Below are positions 8,194 to 14,216 of a DNA stretch of 15,917 bases, piece after piece; position 1 is the first letter of the stretch; each line of letters opens with the position of its first letter. The stretch is from DATBAT01 sp036271375 (GTDB taxonomy: Bacteria; Acidobacteriota; Terriglobia; Terriglobales; Acidobacteriaceae), in the NCBI GenBank assembly GCA_036271375.1, contig DATBAT010000175.1, positions 1 through 15,917 of the forward strand. Direction: 5' to 3'. The translations under genes and the position numbers were made by a program. Under the pieces are notes generated by a model that was not told the DNA's origin, ran no database searches, and saw nothing but the letters and a program-made list of their open reading frames with translations.

Positions 8194-8649
8194 ATGCACA
8201 CCACTGCCCTCAGACCTTCGAAGTCGCCGCGACAACACGCCGCCATTGCCATCAAGCCCTTCAACATCCTGTTAGTGGAAGACGAACGTTTCGTGCGTGA
8301 GGTCGCCGCCGAAATCCTCATCAACGCCGGCTACCGGGTACTGAAAGCCCGCAACGCCGGCGAAGCCATCAAAGTCTTCCGCCGCGCCCACGAACCTATC
8401 GATCTCTTGATAACCGATGTAGTGCTGCCAGGAAAGAACGGCTGCGGGCTAAGCGATGAGTTGGAAATGGAATGCCCGGAGCTGAAAACCATCTTCATTT
8501 CCGGCTATCCGGAAAATGCAGTGAATGTGAACATCAAATCCAAGCGGGTAGCCTATCTGGCCAAGCCATTCTCGGTAGGCTCATTGACAGAAAAAGTCCG
8601 CGAAGCCCTGGAAAGCAGGCCACAGATCTTCACGGATTTGCACCGATAG
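8194..8649 (+). CDS. Single-domain receiver (CheY-like) response regulator
   Basis: A small receiver protein. From the ATG at 8194 it is 151 residues with a receiver domain at about 22-140: acidic pair E29-D30 in LLVEDER, phospho-acceptor D75 in LLITDVVLPGKNG, the Ser switch residue S103 in FISGYPE, and K124 in YLAKPFS. There is no output domain, so it likely works through protein contacts with a partner kinase or effector, none of which is adjacent. An in-frame ATG at 8083 would add 37 residues of Pro/Phe-rich sequence that looks non-coding; neither start has a clear ribosome site. The final eight codons and the stop lie inside one arm of a 30-bp inverted repeat (8621-8650), so the C-terminal tail QIFTDLHR appears to be repeat-derived. 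It lies 136 bp after the M1 gene. Confidence 0.85.
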   Translation: MHTTALRPSKSPRQHAAIAIKPFNILLVEDERFVREVAAEILINAGYRVLKARNAGEAIKVFRRAHEPIDLLITDVVLPGKNGCGLSDELEMECPELKTIFISGYPENAVNVNIKSKRVAYLAKPFSVGSLTEKVREALESRPQIFTDLHR

Positions 8650-8756
8650 ACCGAACTCAAGAAGGTTTTTGTTGAAATCGGATGAGATCTCGGGCGCGAC
8701 GAGTTCTTGCAAATATTTGTTTTTGATCTATCGGGGAAGATCCGCGAAAATCCGTG
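8621..8756. repeat. 30-bp inverted repeat with 10-bp internal periodicity (arms 8621-8650 and 8727-8756)
   Basis: The arm at 8621-8650, read on the minus strand, matches the arm at 8727-8756, read on the plus strand, at 24 of 30 positions by hand alignment. Each arm is itself built of three successive 10-base units of the form ATCnGnGnAn. The arms enclose 76 bases between the convergent receiver and cheB genes; the left arm contains the receiver stop codon. The unit resembles a dispersed intergenic phrase (ATCTGTG-like tandem units) that I recall from several bacterial phyla, but I could not check that. It could fold as a long imperfect stem at the convergent junction. Confidence 0.7.
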
Positions 8757-8766
8757 GCAAAAGATT

Positions 8767-9858
8767 TTAGGCTCTTCGCTTGTAGTGGGTAATCTGCATG
8801 ATCTGCTCTGGCACCTGTTGCAGCGGCACCACTCTCTGCACCACGCCCATCTCCGCTGCCGACCGCGGCATGCCATAAACCGTGCACGAAGCTTCGTCCT
8901 GCCCCACGGTGATCCCACCCTCTTTCTGGATTGCTCCCATCCCTTTCGCGCCATCCGCTCCCATCCCGGTGAGAATCACGCCCATGCACAGCGACTTGAA
9001 AGTCTCGGCCGCGGAAAGCATCATCACGTCCACCGACGGCATGTGCAGAGAATTCTCCGGCAACGGGCCCAGGCGAATCGTGGCTTTCGAGTTGGCGCTG
9101 CGGCGCGCGAAGGTCAAATGCTGTCCCGCGGGCGCAATGTAAACCGTGCCCGCCTCAAGCTGGTCATTTTGTTCTGCTTCGCGGACGGTGACTTTGCACA
9201 AGGTATCGAGGCGCCGCGCGAACGGACCGGTAAATCCCTTCGGCATGTGCTGCACAATTACCACCGGCACCGCCAGATCTCCCGGCAGCATGGGAAGGAT
9301 TTCCTGCAATGCCTTCGGCCCGCCAGTGGACGTCCCCAACGCCACCATGGTCGCCGGAACATGATGCGCAGTTTTCGCCGGCACCGCCGTCTTGGCTGCA
9401 CCCGGCGCAACCTTGGGCATCATCTTGCGGCGCTTGCCGCTCTCCGCTGCGGCTTTCACTTTCGCGATGAGGTCGTCGCGAATCTTTACGATGTCCAGCG
9501 ACACGAACGAACTTTGTTTGGGCAGATAGTCGAAGGCGCCCAGCTCCAGCGCTTCGAGCGTGGTCTCCGCGCCTTCCTGGGTCAGCGAACTCACCATGAT
9601 CACCGGCCGCGGTGAGTCCCGCATAATGCGTTTCAACGTCTCAAGCCCGTTGAGTCCGGGCATTTCGACGTCCAGCGTCACCACGTCCGGTTGCAGCTTG
9701 CCGATTTTGTCGAGCGCTTCCTGCCCGCTCTGCGCGCTGCCGCACACCATCATCGTCGGATCGGAATCGATCATCCGTCCCAGCGCCGTGCGCATGAAGG
9801 CGCTGTCGTCCGCGATGAATACTTTGATCTTGCCCGAGATTGCGTTGCCCGCGCTCAT
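8767..9858 (-). CDS. cheB: CheB-type protein-glutamate methylesterase/glutaminase
   Basis: A full-length CheB of 363 residues: receiver domain (about 11-128; D17-D18, phospho-acceptor D63 in TLDVEMPGLNG, K114 in DYLPK), a basic Ala/Lys/Pro linker (about 130-168), and the CheB methylesterase domain (about 170-358). The catalytic triad is visible as S177 in GTSTGGP, H204 in VQHMPKGF and D302 in TGMGADG. In the family, the phosphorylated receiver releases autoinhibition and the enzyme removes methyl groups from chemoreceptor glutamates at the membrane. No cheA, cheR, cheW or receptor gene is in the window. The ATG overlaps the stop of the upstream receiver-HDOD gene (ATGA, 9855-9858), which has no chemotaxis signature, so here CheB may serve a non-motility or orphan chemosensory route. 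Confidence 0.95.
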   Translation of the reverse strand: MSAGNAISGKIKVFIADDSAFMRTALGRMIDSDPTMMVCGSAQSGQEALDKIGKLQPDVVTLDVEMPGLNGLETLKRIMRDSPRPVIMVSSLTQEGAETTLEALELGAFDYLPKQSSFVSLDIVKIRDDLIAKVKAAAESGKRRKMMPKVAPGAAKTAVPAKTAHHVPATMVALGTSTGGPKALQEILPMLPGDLAVPVVIVQHMPKGFTGPFARRLDTLCKVTVREAEQNDQLEAGTVYIAPAGQHLTFARRSANSKATIRLGPLPENSLHMPSVDVMMLSAAETFKSLCMGVILTGMGADGAKGMGAIQKEGGITVGQDEASCTVYGMPRSAAEMGVVQRVVPLQQVPEQIMQITHYKRRA

Positions 9859-11132
9859 GCAGGCCGGTACATCAACGCCACCAGACGGCGAACTTCTTCG
9901 AGATAGCCTTCCAGCTCAAAGGTGAAACGCGCCCAGTCAAACGTATTCAGCGTAGGACATTCCTTCAGCAGCGTCTCAAATCCCGGCTCCTCCACGAAAT
10001 CGATTTGCCGGTCTTCCACCGATCCATGCCCGATGCCGCCCATGCGGCAAAGCAAATCGCTCAACGAAACTACCGCCACCAGATCGCGATTCACCGTAGC
10101 GCTTGCCGGATCATGGTGCGCGCGGATCACCTCCGTGATGTCGGCCGGCATGTGCCACTTCTCGGCCACCATCTTTCCGGTTTCCGTGTGGCTGATTCCG
10201 AAGCTGCGCAACTCCGCTTCATGCAACGGAATGTGTTCTTCCCGTGCCAGTTCGACCGCTTTCTTAAACTCATCGGGAATCAACCAGAGATGCACGACGA
10301 TCCCAATATCGTGCAACAGCCCGCCCAGATAGGCTTTCCCGGGATCGCTGAATCCAATCTTGCGGGCAAATTGCCGGCATACCAGCGCACAACCTAGCGA
10401 GTGTTCCCAGAACACAATGGGATCAATCCCCGTCTGCTCCTTTGGCATAAGCTTCAGCACGGAGCACGACGTCGCAATGTCACGCATGCGCTGCAGCCCC
10501 AGCGCGATCACCGCTTCGCGAATTCCTTCCACCGGCTGCCATCGTCCGAAGATGTAGACGTCGACCACGTTAGTGCAGGTGTCGAAGGAGAGATTCCACA
10601 CGTGCTCGATGATCATGGCGCGGGTGATGCGGCGCCCGGCATTGCGCATCAGGTATTCGAGCAGCGCAAATTCCTTGGAGGTAAGCTCGATCCGCCGGCC
10701 GGCGCGCTCTACACGCCGTTCCACGCGATCCAGTTTCAAGTCATCGACCGCCAGCACGGACTCTGCCGGCAGATGACTGCGCCGCAACAAGGCGCGGATA
10801 CGCGCCGAAAGCTCGGTGAAAGAAAACGGCTTGATCAAGTAATCGTCGGCCCCGAGATCGAGGCACTGCACCCGGTCTTCGACGCGGCTGCGCCCAGTCA
10901 GGACCAGCAACGGCATAGTCGGCTTGCGCGTTCGCAGATAGCGCAGAATGGCGATGCCATCCAACCGCGGCAGGTTGAGGTCGAGCACCACCAGGTCGTA
11001 GTCGAATTCACTGGCCATGGCGCGCGACTGTTCGCCGTCTCCAGAAACGTCGACCGCATAGTGTTCCGATTCCAGGCCCTTGCGGACAAACCCGGCTAGC
11101 GCCGCATCGTCTTCGGCGATGAGAATTCGCAT
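9855..11132 (-). CDS. Receiver / truncated OmpR winged-helix / truncated HDOD fusion regulator
   Basis: A 425-residue chimeric regulator. Residues 1-118 form an OmpR-type receiver (D8-D9, phospho-acceptor D51 in LVVLDLNLPRLDG, T79, K101 in YLIKPFS). Residues 127-194 match the start of an OmpR/PhoB winged-helix domain, up to the recognition helix with NVVDVYI (188-194). Normally a wing of about 25 residues follows; instead FGRWQPVEGIREAVIALG begins at 195, which is the middle of an HDOD domain (compare the usual FFG...V.SI..A...LG). HDOD then continues to the end, with H244 and the LLHDIG motif (H274-D275). The HDOD N-terminal 80-90 residues are missing, so both domains are cut at the join. 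The frame is intact across it. Its stop overlaps the cheB start by four bases, suggesting coupled translation. No clear ribosome site precedes the ATG; TAGAAT at 11157-11162 (minus) is a possible -10. Confidence 0.85.
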   Translation of the reverse strand: MRILIAEDDAALAGFVRKGLESEHYAVDVSGDGEQSRAMASEFDYDLVVLDLNLPRLDGIAILRYLRTRKPTMPLLVLTGRSRVEDRVQCLDLGADDYLIKPFSFTELSARIRALLRRSHLPAESVLAVDDLKLDRVERRVERAGRRIELTSKEFALLEYLMRNAGRRITRAMIIEHVWNLSFDTCTNVVDVYIFGRWQPVEGIREAVIALGLQRMRDIATSCSVLKLMPKEQTGIDPIVFWEHSLGCALVCRQFARKIGFSDPGKAYLGGLLHDIGIVVHLWLIPDEFKKAVELAREEHIPLHEAELRSFGISHTETGKMVAEKWHMPADITEVIRAHHDPASATVNRDLVAVVSLSDLLCRMGGIGHGSVEDRQIDFVEEPGFETLLKECPTLNTFDWARFTFELEGYLEEVRRLVALMYRPA

Positions 11133-11229
11133 AAGTTGGCTTTAATGAACACTCCGATTCTAGCCAGTCACGGCGCGAATTGGGTCCGCCACCGTACAGC
11201 ACAAAAGGCTCGCATTCCCGCGCTGGGAG

Positions 11230-11258
11230 CCGGTTCGAGACCGGGAAGCGTGTTTTTT
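11230..11258 (+). other. Small hairpin followed by a T-run in the divergent intergenic region
   Basis: CCGGT (11230-11234) pairs with ACCGG (11240-11244) around a five-base loop; six T residues follow at 11253-11258, eight bases after the stem. It lies in the 169-bp gap between the divergent receiver-HDOD and GGDEF genes. It could attenuate plus-strand transcription toward the GGDEF gene, but the stem is short and the T-run is displaced, so a terminator call is weak. Confidence 0.3.
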
Positions 11259-11301
11259 CGATTGGAACCCGCGCCGTCACTGACGTAGCCTTGCCCTGAC
11301 A

Positions 11302-12630
11302 GTGATAATTAAGGAAGTGGACTGGCCCAATCAAAAATCGGTAAAGGCTCTGCTGGTCCCTGGCGGCCTGATATTCTTCGCCGCCTGGATCGCGTTTGGG
11401 ACCAAACTGATCTCGGTTTCACCCTCGGCGGTGACCTTTTATTACTACGCCGCCTTCGCCGCCGGTATGGTGCTGGCCTGGCGCTTCCACTCCAGCAAAA
11501 TATCGTTCGCGATTTTATTTTTGCTGTTAGGCCATCGCGCCGCCGAATTCTTTTCTGCCGGACACGTCGTGGCTTCGGGCCCGGGCCGAATCGCCTTCGA
11601 AGCCGTATGCTTCCTGCTGCCCGTAAATTTCATCGTGTTGTCGGTGATGCGAGAACGCGGTCTGGGCCTGAACCTCATCGCGCCGCGCCTGGGAATACTG
11701 TTCTTTGAGTCGGTATTCGTTGCCGTCATCTGCCGTGCCGGCGAGACCACGGCGCCCGGGCTATTCCACCTTGGCATGTTCCCCAAAGATTGGTTTGCCT
11801 GGACTAAAATTCCGCAGATCTCGGTTCTGCTCTTCATTGCGGCGCTAATAGTTCTGGCAGTGCGGTTCTTCCTCTATCGCAAACCTGCCGAGAGTGGAAT
11901 GTTCTGGTCTCTGGCAGCGTTCGGGCTGGCCATGCAATACGGCGGAGTCACCGCGCTGGCCGGGGCTTTCATGGCAACTGCCGGAGTAATTCTCTCCAGT
12001 TCGATCGTCGAAACTTCTTACGCACTGGCTTACAACGATGAACTTACATCGCTGCCTTCGCGGCGTTCGTTCAACGAGAGTTCGCTGCGATTGAACTATC
12101 CATTTGCGCTGGCGGTGGTCGACATCGACCATTTCAAAAACTTCAACGACACCTACGGACACGACACCGGCGACCAAGTCCTGCGCATGGTGGCGACGAA
12201 ACTGGCGGAAGTAACCGGCGGCGGCAAAGCTTTCCGCACCGGCGGGGAAGAGTTCTGCATTCTGTTTCCGGGAAAGCACGCACCAGAGATTGTGCCGCAC
12301 CTGGATCTATTAAGGAAGGTAATCGAGGGATCCAGCTTTCAGCTGAGAACGTCGCCGATTCTGGTGCCGCCCAGCGAAGAGCGCCGCAAACCGTCGAAGA
12401 AAAAACCGTCCACCAGAGTTAAGGCTGCTGTTCCTCGCGGAGGAGAGCTCTCGGTTACGGTCAGCATTGGAGTTGCCGAATCGAGGACCGCCACGCAGCA
12501 GTTCGACCAGATTCTGCGCGCCGCCGATAAGGCACTCTATCGCGCTAAACAAGCCGGAAGAAATCGGGTCGAAGTCGCGACTCCCGCAAAACCTCGCGCG
12601 GTGCGTGCACCCAAGCGCAGCATCGCCTAA
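11302..12630 (+). CDS. Membrane-bound GGDEF diguanylate cyclase
   Basis: A 442-residue protein with about seven hydrophobic membrane segments in the first 235 residues, followed by a GGDEF domain (about 246-425). The active-site loop is GGEEF (314-318), preceded by the metal-binding aspartate in VVDIDHFKNFND (D274) and followed by TVSIGVAE (386-393). By family knowledge it makes cyclic di-GMP from two GTP at the cytoplasmic face; the membrane part is presumably the sensor. The product-inhibition RxxD motif expected just before GGEEF is absent (the sequence there is VTGGGKAFRT). A lysine/proline-rich insert (about 350-380) interrupts the domain before the SIG strand. The given GTG lacks a strong ribosome site and another in-frame GTG lies at 11317. 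Its stop overlaps the stop of the convergent lipoprotein gene. Confidence 0.88.
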   Translation: MIIKEVDWPNQKSVKALLVPGGLIFFAAWIAFGTKLISVSPSAVTFYYYAAFAAGMVLAWRFHSSKISFAILFLLLGHRAAEFFSAGHVVASGPGRIAFEAVCFLLPVNFIVLSVMRERGLGLNLIAPRLGILFFESVFVAVICRAGETTAPGLFHLGMFPKDWFAWTKIPQISVLLFIAALIVLAVRFFLYRKPAESGMFWSLAAFGLAMQYGGVTALAGAFMATAGVILSSSIVETSYALAYNDELTSLPSRRSFNESSLRLNYPFALAVVDIDHFKNFNDTYGHDTGDQVLRMVATKLAEVTGGGKAFRTGGEEFCILFPGKHAPEIVPHLDLLRKVIEGSSFQLRTSPILVPPSEERRKPSKKKPSTRVKAAVPRGGELSVTVSIGVAESRTATQQFDQILRAADKALYRAKQAGRNRVEVATPAKPRAVRAPKRSIA

Positions 12631-12995
12631 TGCTTGGCGACTACTTTGTCGGAAATCTTGCCGTACTCCGTTTCAGTTACGATACGCCGCGTCACCAGTT
12701 GATGCGGATCGTCATAAGGCCGTCCAGCAATAATCTGGTCCGCTTGGGCGCTGTTGATTCCCGGCAAATCCTGTAGCTGGTCCTTGGCCGCTTTATTGAT
12801 GTCGAGCGGCTTGTCCCGGCTCCACCCTTCGCGCACGCCCTGCGCCACGGCTTTCGCGTTCTGCTTGAGTTCCGCGGTCGCCGCGGCAGTCTTCTCTCGA
12901 ATCTCCTGCGGACTATCGTTCTTGCCGCATCCCACACAACCAATGAGAAAAACCGTCCCCAGCGCCGCACGTCCGATCATCGCTGAAATTTGCAT
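12627..12995 (-). CDS. Small lipoprotein with ComEA-like helix-hairpin-helix domain
   Basis: A 122-residue exported protein. The N-terminus is a short signal with a lipobox-like LIGC (17-20; a second cysteine at 23), so it is probably lipid-anchored. A polar helical stretch follows (about 28-58). Residues 64-119 (LDINKAAKDQLQDLPGINSAQADQII) form a helix-hairpin-helix unit like those of ComEA and related small secreted proteins, which bind DNA non-specifically during uptake; here the partner could be DNA or something else. No other competence gene is nearby. No good ribosome site precedes the ATG at 12995. The gene is tail to tail with the GGDEF gene, their stop codons overlapping (TAG at 12627-12629 on minus, TAA at 12628-12630 on plus). 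It begins 21 bp after the stop of the membrane-protein gene on the same strand, so those two may be one transcript. Confidence 0.78.
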   Translation of the reverse strand: MQISAMIGRAALGTVFLIGCVGCGKNDSPQEIREKTAAATAELKQNAKAVAQGVREGWSRDKPLDINKAAKDQLQDLPGINSAQADQIIAGRPYDDPHQLVTRRIVTETEYGKISDKVVAKH

Positions 12996-13016
12996 GGAAT
13001 TAGGATGCCGCTCGGC

Positions 13017-13619
13017 CTAAGCGGTTGGCCTAGGCTTCCCGTTTCCTTTGCCTTTCCACATCCCGGTGAACAGCGGCGAACCCCAGGCGCTGGCCGCCAG
13101 AAACGATCCGAACAGGACGACCGCGTCGATACTGGAGCGTCCTTCCTTGGCCCAATAGACGTCGCGAAGATTCAGCCACAGGGCGAATTCATCGAGCGTC
13201 AGGGCGGCGCCGATTCCGTAAAGCAACGACATCAGCCAACTGGCCAGCAGGGAAGAGGAGTCACTGCCGGTGCCAACTTCGGCCAGCCATCCGTAGCCAA
13301 CCACCAACAATATAACGATGCCAAACACCAGATGATGAACGTGCCGGCCTTCGAGGATGACAAAGTGAAACGGCGGAATCTGATGAACGATGCAATAGAC
13401 CATGCCGCGCACGGTAGCGAAGGTAAGAAAGAAGCTGACCGAAGCCAGAAACAGCCGCCGCCGCGGACGGTCCGGGATATGCTCATGCAGCATCCGGCCG
13501 AGCGGTGTATGACGCAATAATAGAAGAGAGGCAACAACGCCAGCTAGTAAGAGGATGAGGAGAACCCATGCAGCAGTCCAGTGCATGGCAAACATTAGAG
13601 CAGATAGCCGGGGAGGCAT
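13017..13619 (-). CDS. Multi-pass integral membrane protein of unknown function
   Basis: A 200-residue protein with about five hydrophobic segments (approximately 14-36, 57-78, 96-114, 124-142, 164-184). Conserved-looking features are HVHHLVFG at 93-100, just at the start of segment 3, and the LDEFALWLNLRDVYW block at 142-156 followed by EGRSSIDAV. The His pair and the acidic Asp-Glu could form a metal or proton site, but I do not know a function for this family. The C-terminal 15 residues are basic and glycine-rich. The start is uncertain: ATG at 13619 has a GGGG-CGGG sequence in front, and ATGs at 13595 and 13586 would still keep segment 1. It is divergent from the interrupted tRNA-Ser gene; the 38-bp gap must hold the tRNA promoter. 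Confidence 0.72.
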   Translation of the reverse strand: MPPRLSALMFAMHWTAAWVLLILLLAGVVASLLLLRHTPLGRMLHEHIPDRPRRRLFLASVSFFLTFATVRGMVYCIVHQIPPFHFVILEGRHVHHLVFGIVILLVVGYGWLAEVGTGSDSSSLLASWLMSLLYGIGAALTLDEFALWLNLRDVYWAKEGRSSIDAVVLFGSFLAASAWGSPLFTGMWKGKGNGKPRPTA

Positions 13620-13632
13620 CCCGCCCCAACTG

Positions 13633-13641
13633 TGTTAATCT
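13633..13641 (+). promoter_or_regulatory. Candidate extended -10 element of the tRNA-Ser gene
   Basis: TG-T-TAATCT at 13633-13641 fits an extended -10 box, placing a start near 13648, ten bases before the tRNA 5' end. No convincing -35 is visible at the proper distance. If it is active, transcription would run through the broken tRNA into the integrated element. Confidence 0.35.
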
Positions 13642-13657
13642 ACTGAAAATCAACGCC

Positions 13658-13698
13658 GGAGAGGTGGCCGAGTGGCTGAAGGCGGCGGTTTGCTAAAC
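13658..13698 (+). pseudogene. tRNA-Ser(GCU) 5' fragment, interrupted after anticodon-stem position 40
   Basis: The sequence gives the 5' half of tRNA-Ser(GCU): acceptor strand GGAGAGG (13658-13664), U8, D arm with GCC...GGC, anticodon-stem strand GCGGT, and a loop TTGCTAA (13690-13696) with anticodon GCT at 13692-13694. The 3' stem begins correctly with AC (13697-13698), then should read CGC but reads GAG. After that no variable arm, T arm or 3' acceptor strand of a serine tRNA follows. Nothing resembling the missing half occurs in the next 2.2 kb. The break coincides with the edge of the anticodon loop, a known crossover place for tyrosine recombinases, so this is best read as an element attachment junction that removed or displaced the 3' half. 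Confidence 0.85.
13690..13698. mobile_element. Inferred attachment core (att junction) of an integrated element
   Basis: The bases shared between an intact tRNA-Ser(GCU) gene and this locus end here. In an intact gene the stem GCGGT/ACCGC around TTGCTAA is a natural inverted repeat, the usual shape of a core site for two integrase monomers with crossover across the seven loop bases. To the right the sequence is unrelated to tRNA and shows direct repeats (13710-13810). Integrase, the second att site and the far element boundary are not in the window. Confidence 0.55.
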
Positions 13699-13709
13699 GA
13701 GCTGTAAGA

Positions 13710-13810
13710 ACGTCCCTCCTTGTGTTTTCAATGCTCTAACCTGCTGAAGACTGCTCCGATTGTTGTGCAGATACGTCCCTTGTGTCAGTTGTGGGCACTA
13801 ACGGGCACTA
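13710..13810 (+). repeat. Two pairs of short direct repeats beside the att junction
   Basis: ACGTCCCT(CC)TTGTGT occurs at 13710-13725 and, without the two extra C, at 13773-13785. GGGCACTA occurs at 13793-13800 and 13803-13810, exactly ten bases apart, one helical turn. Spaced direct repeats within about 110 bases of a core site match the pattern of integrase arm sites and excisionase sites in phage attachment regions; the function is inferred. Confidence 0.55.
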
Positions 13811-14005
13811 GAATTCCCCCTTCAAAAGTCGCCGCGATGGTGCTACCCTCCAAGTGGTTCCTTCCCGCATCGAATGCCGCGAAATCGGCGGCCAGCGCGG
13901 GTTAAGGACGTTCGTAGCGGAATCGGGCCTAAGGCTGCTGAGCTCCGCGAATCCTAGGGCAACCCAGTAGCGCCCGCCACCGTGCACAGCTAGCTGGAAG
14001 TAAGG

Positions 14006-14038
14006 CTTGCCTCCTGAAAAATCAACTTCAGGAGGAAG
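14006..14038 (+). promoter_or_regulatory. Hairpin sequestering the ribosome binding site of the 58-residue gene
   Basis: CCTCCTGAA (14010-14018) is the perfect complement of TTCAGGAGG (14027-14035) around an eight-base loop. Past one bulged G (14009), CTT (14006-14008) also pairs with AAG (14036-14038), giving 12 base pairs. The right strand contains the AGGAGG Shine-Dalgarno sequence four bases before the GTG at 14040. In RNA this would hide the ribosome site, so translation should need melting, a binding factor or upstream translation. Confidence 0.7.
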
Positions 14039-14039
14039 T

Positions 14040-14216
14040 GTGTCTAAACAATCACAAAAAAAACTTTACTGGAACTTGGTCATGCATGACCTAGAGCGCA
14101 TCACCACGTTCGTTGGCCGACTGCACCAAGATTTAGCCCAACTAGCTGCTGTGCACAGCCCAAAACAGAGGATTCCAAAAGTCACAGTTCGAAAAGGAGA
14201 ATTGAAATGTTCCTAA
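14040..14216 (+). CDS. Small protein of unknown function (58 residues) in the element
   Basis: I do not recognise this protein. It starts at a GTG preceded by a very strong AGGAGG (14030-14035). The product is basic, with a Lys/Gln-rich start, a central helical segment (about 11-40, with WNLVMHDLERITTFVGRLHQ) and a basic end (KVTVRKGELK); no membrane segment or known motif is visible. A run of eight A bases lies in codons 6-8 and a 14-bp palindrome in codons 13-18. The codon use and base content are visibly more A/T-rich than in the chromosomal genes to the left. Its last ten bases overlap the start of the next gene, so the two are probably one translational unit. An upstream in-frame TTG (14007) would lie inside the hairpin and is unlikely. 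Confidence 0.55.
   Translation: MSKQSQKKLYWNLVMHDLERITTFVGRLHQDLAQLAAVHSPKQRIPKVTVRKGELKCS
14078..14091. repeat. Perfect 14-bp palindrome
   Basis: GGTCATGCATGACC is identical on both strands with no central spacer. It lies within the 58-residue gene, about 38 bases after its start. It could be an operator half-pair for a dimeric repressor or chance; no second copy is visible in the window. Confidence 0.45.

Larger units (their letters stand above)
13699..14039. other. Gene-free stretch inside the element end
   Basis: About 340 bases without a credible gene: the only open frame (13720-13905) starts from TTG, lacks a ribosome site and has no protein-like composition. It holds the direct repeats described separately, a GC-rich part (13830-13990) with imperfect inverted motifs such as CCCGC/GCGGG, and at its right edge the hairpin that covers the next gene's ribosome site. 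I see no group I intron core motifs and no match to a known small RNA. It probably combines an attachment arm and the leader of the following gene pair. Confidence 0.5.

Noticed and set aside
11228..11250. T-arm-like sequence (CCGG TTCGAGA CCGG) suggesting a tRNA 3' end
   Set aside because: No matching acceptor 5' strand, D arm or anticodon arm lies at the right distance on either strand; only a short hairpin is left.
12627..13017. Competence (DNA uptake) locus based on the ComEA-like domain
   Set aside because: Only one small HhH lipoprotein is present; no comEC, comF or pilus genes nearby.
13720..13905. 61-codon open frame beginning at TTG
   Set aside because: No ribosome site, composition not protein-like, overlaps the att-arm repeats.
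13699..14039. Group I intron in the tRNA-Ser anticodon loop
   Set aside because: Introns in bacterial tRNAs are followed by the 3' exon; no 3' tRNA half and no recognisable P7/P3 core motifs are present.
14056..14063. Run of eight A as a programmed frameshift site in the 58-residue gene
   Set aside because: No longer product appears in the shifted frames and no stimulatory structure is evident; likely just lysine codons.
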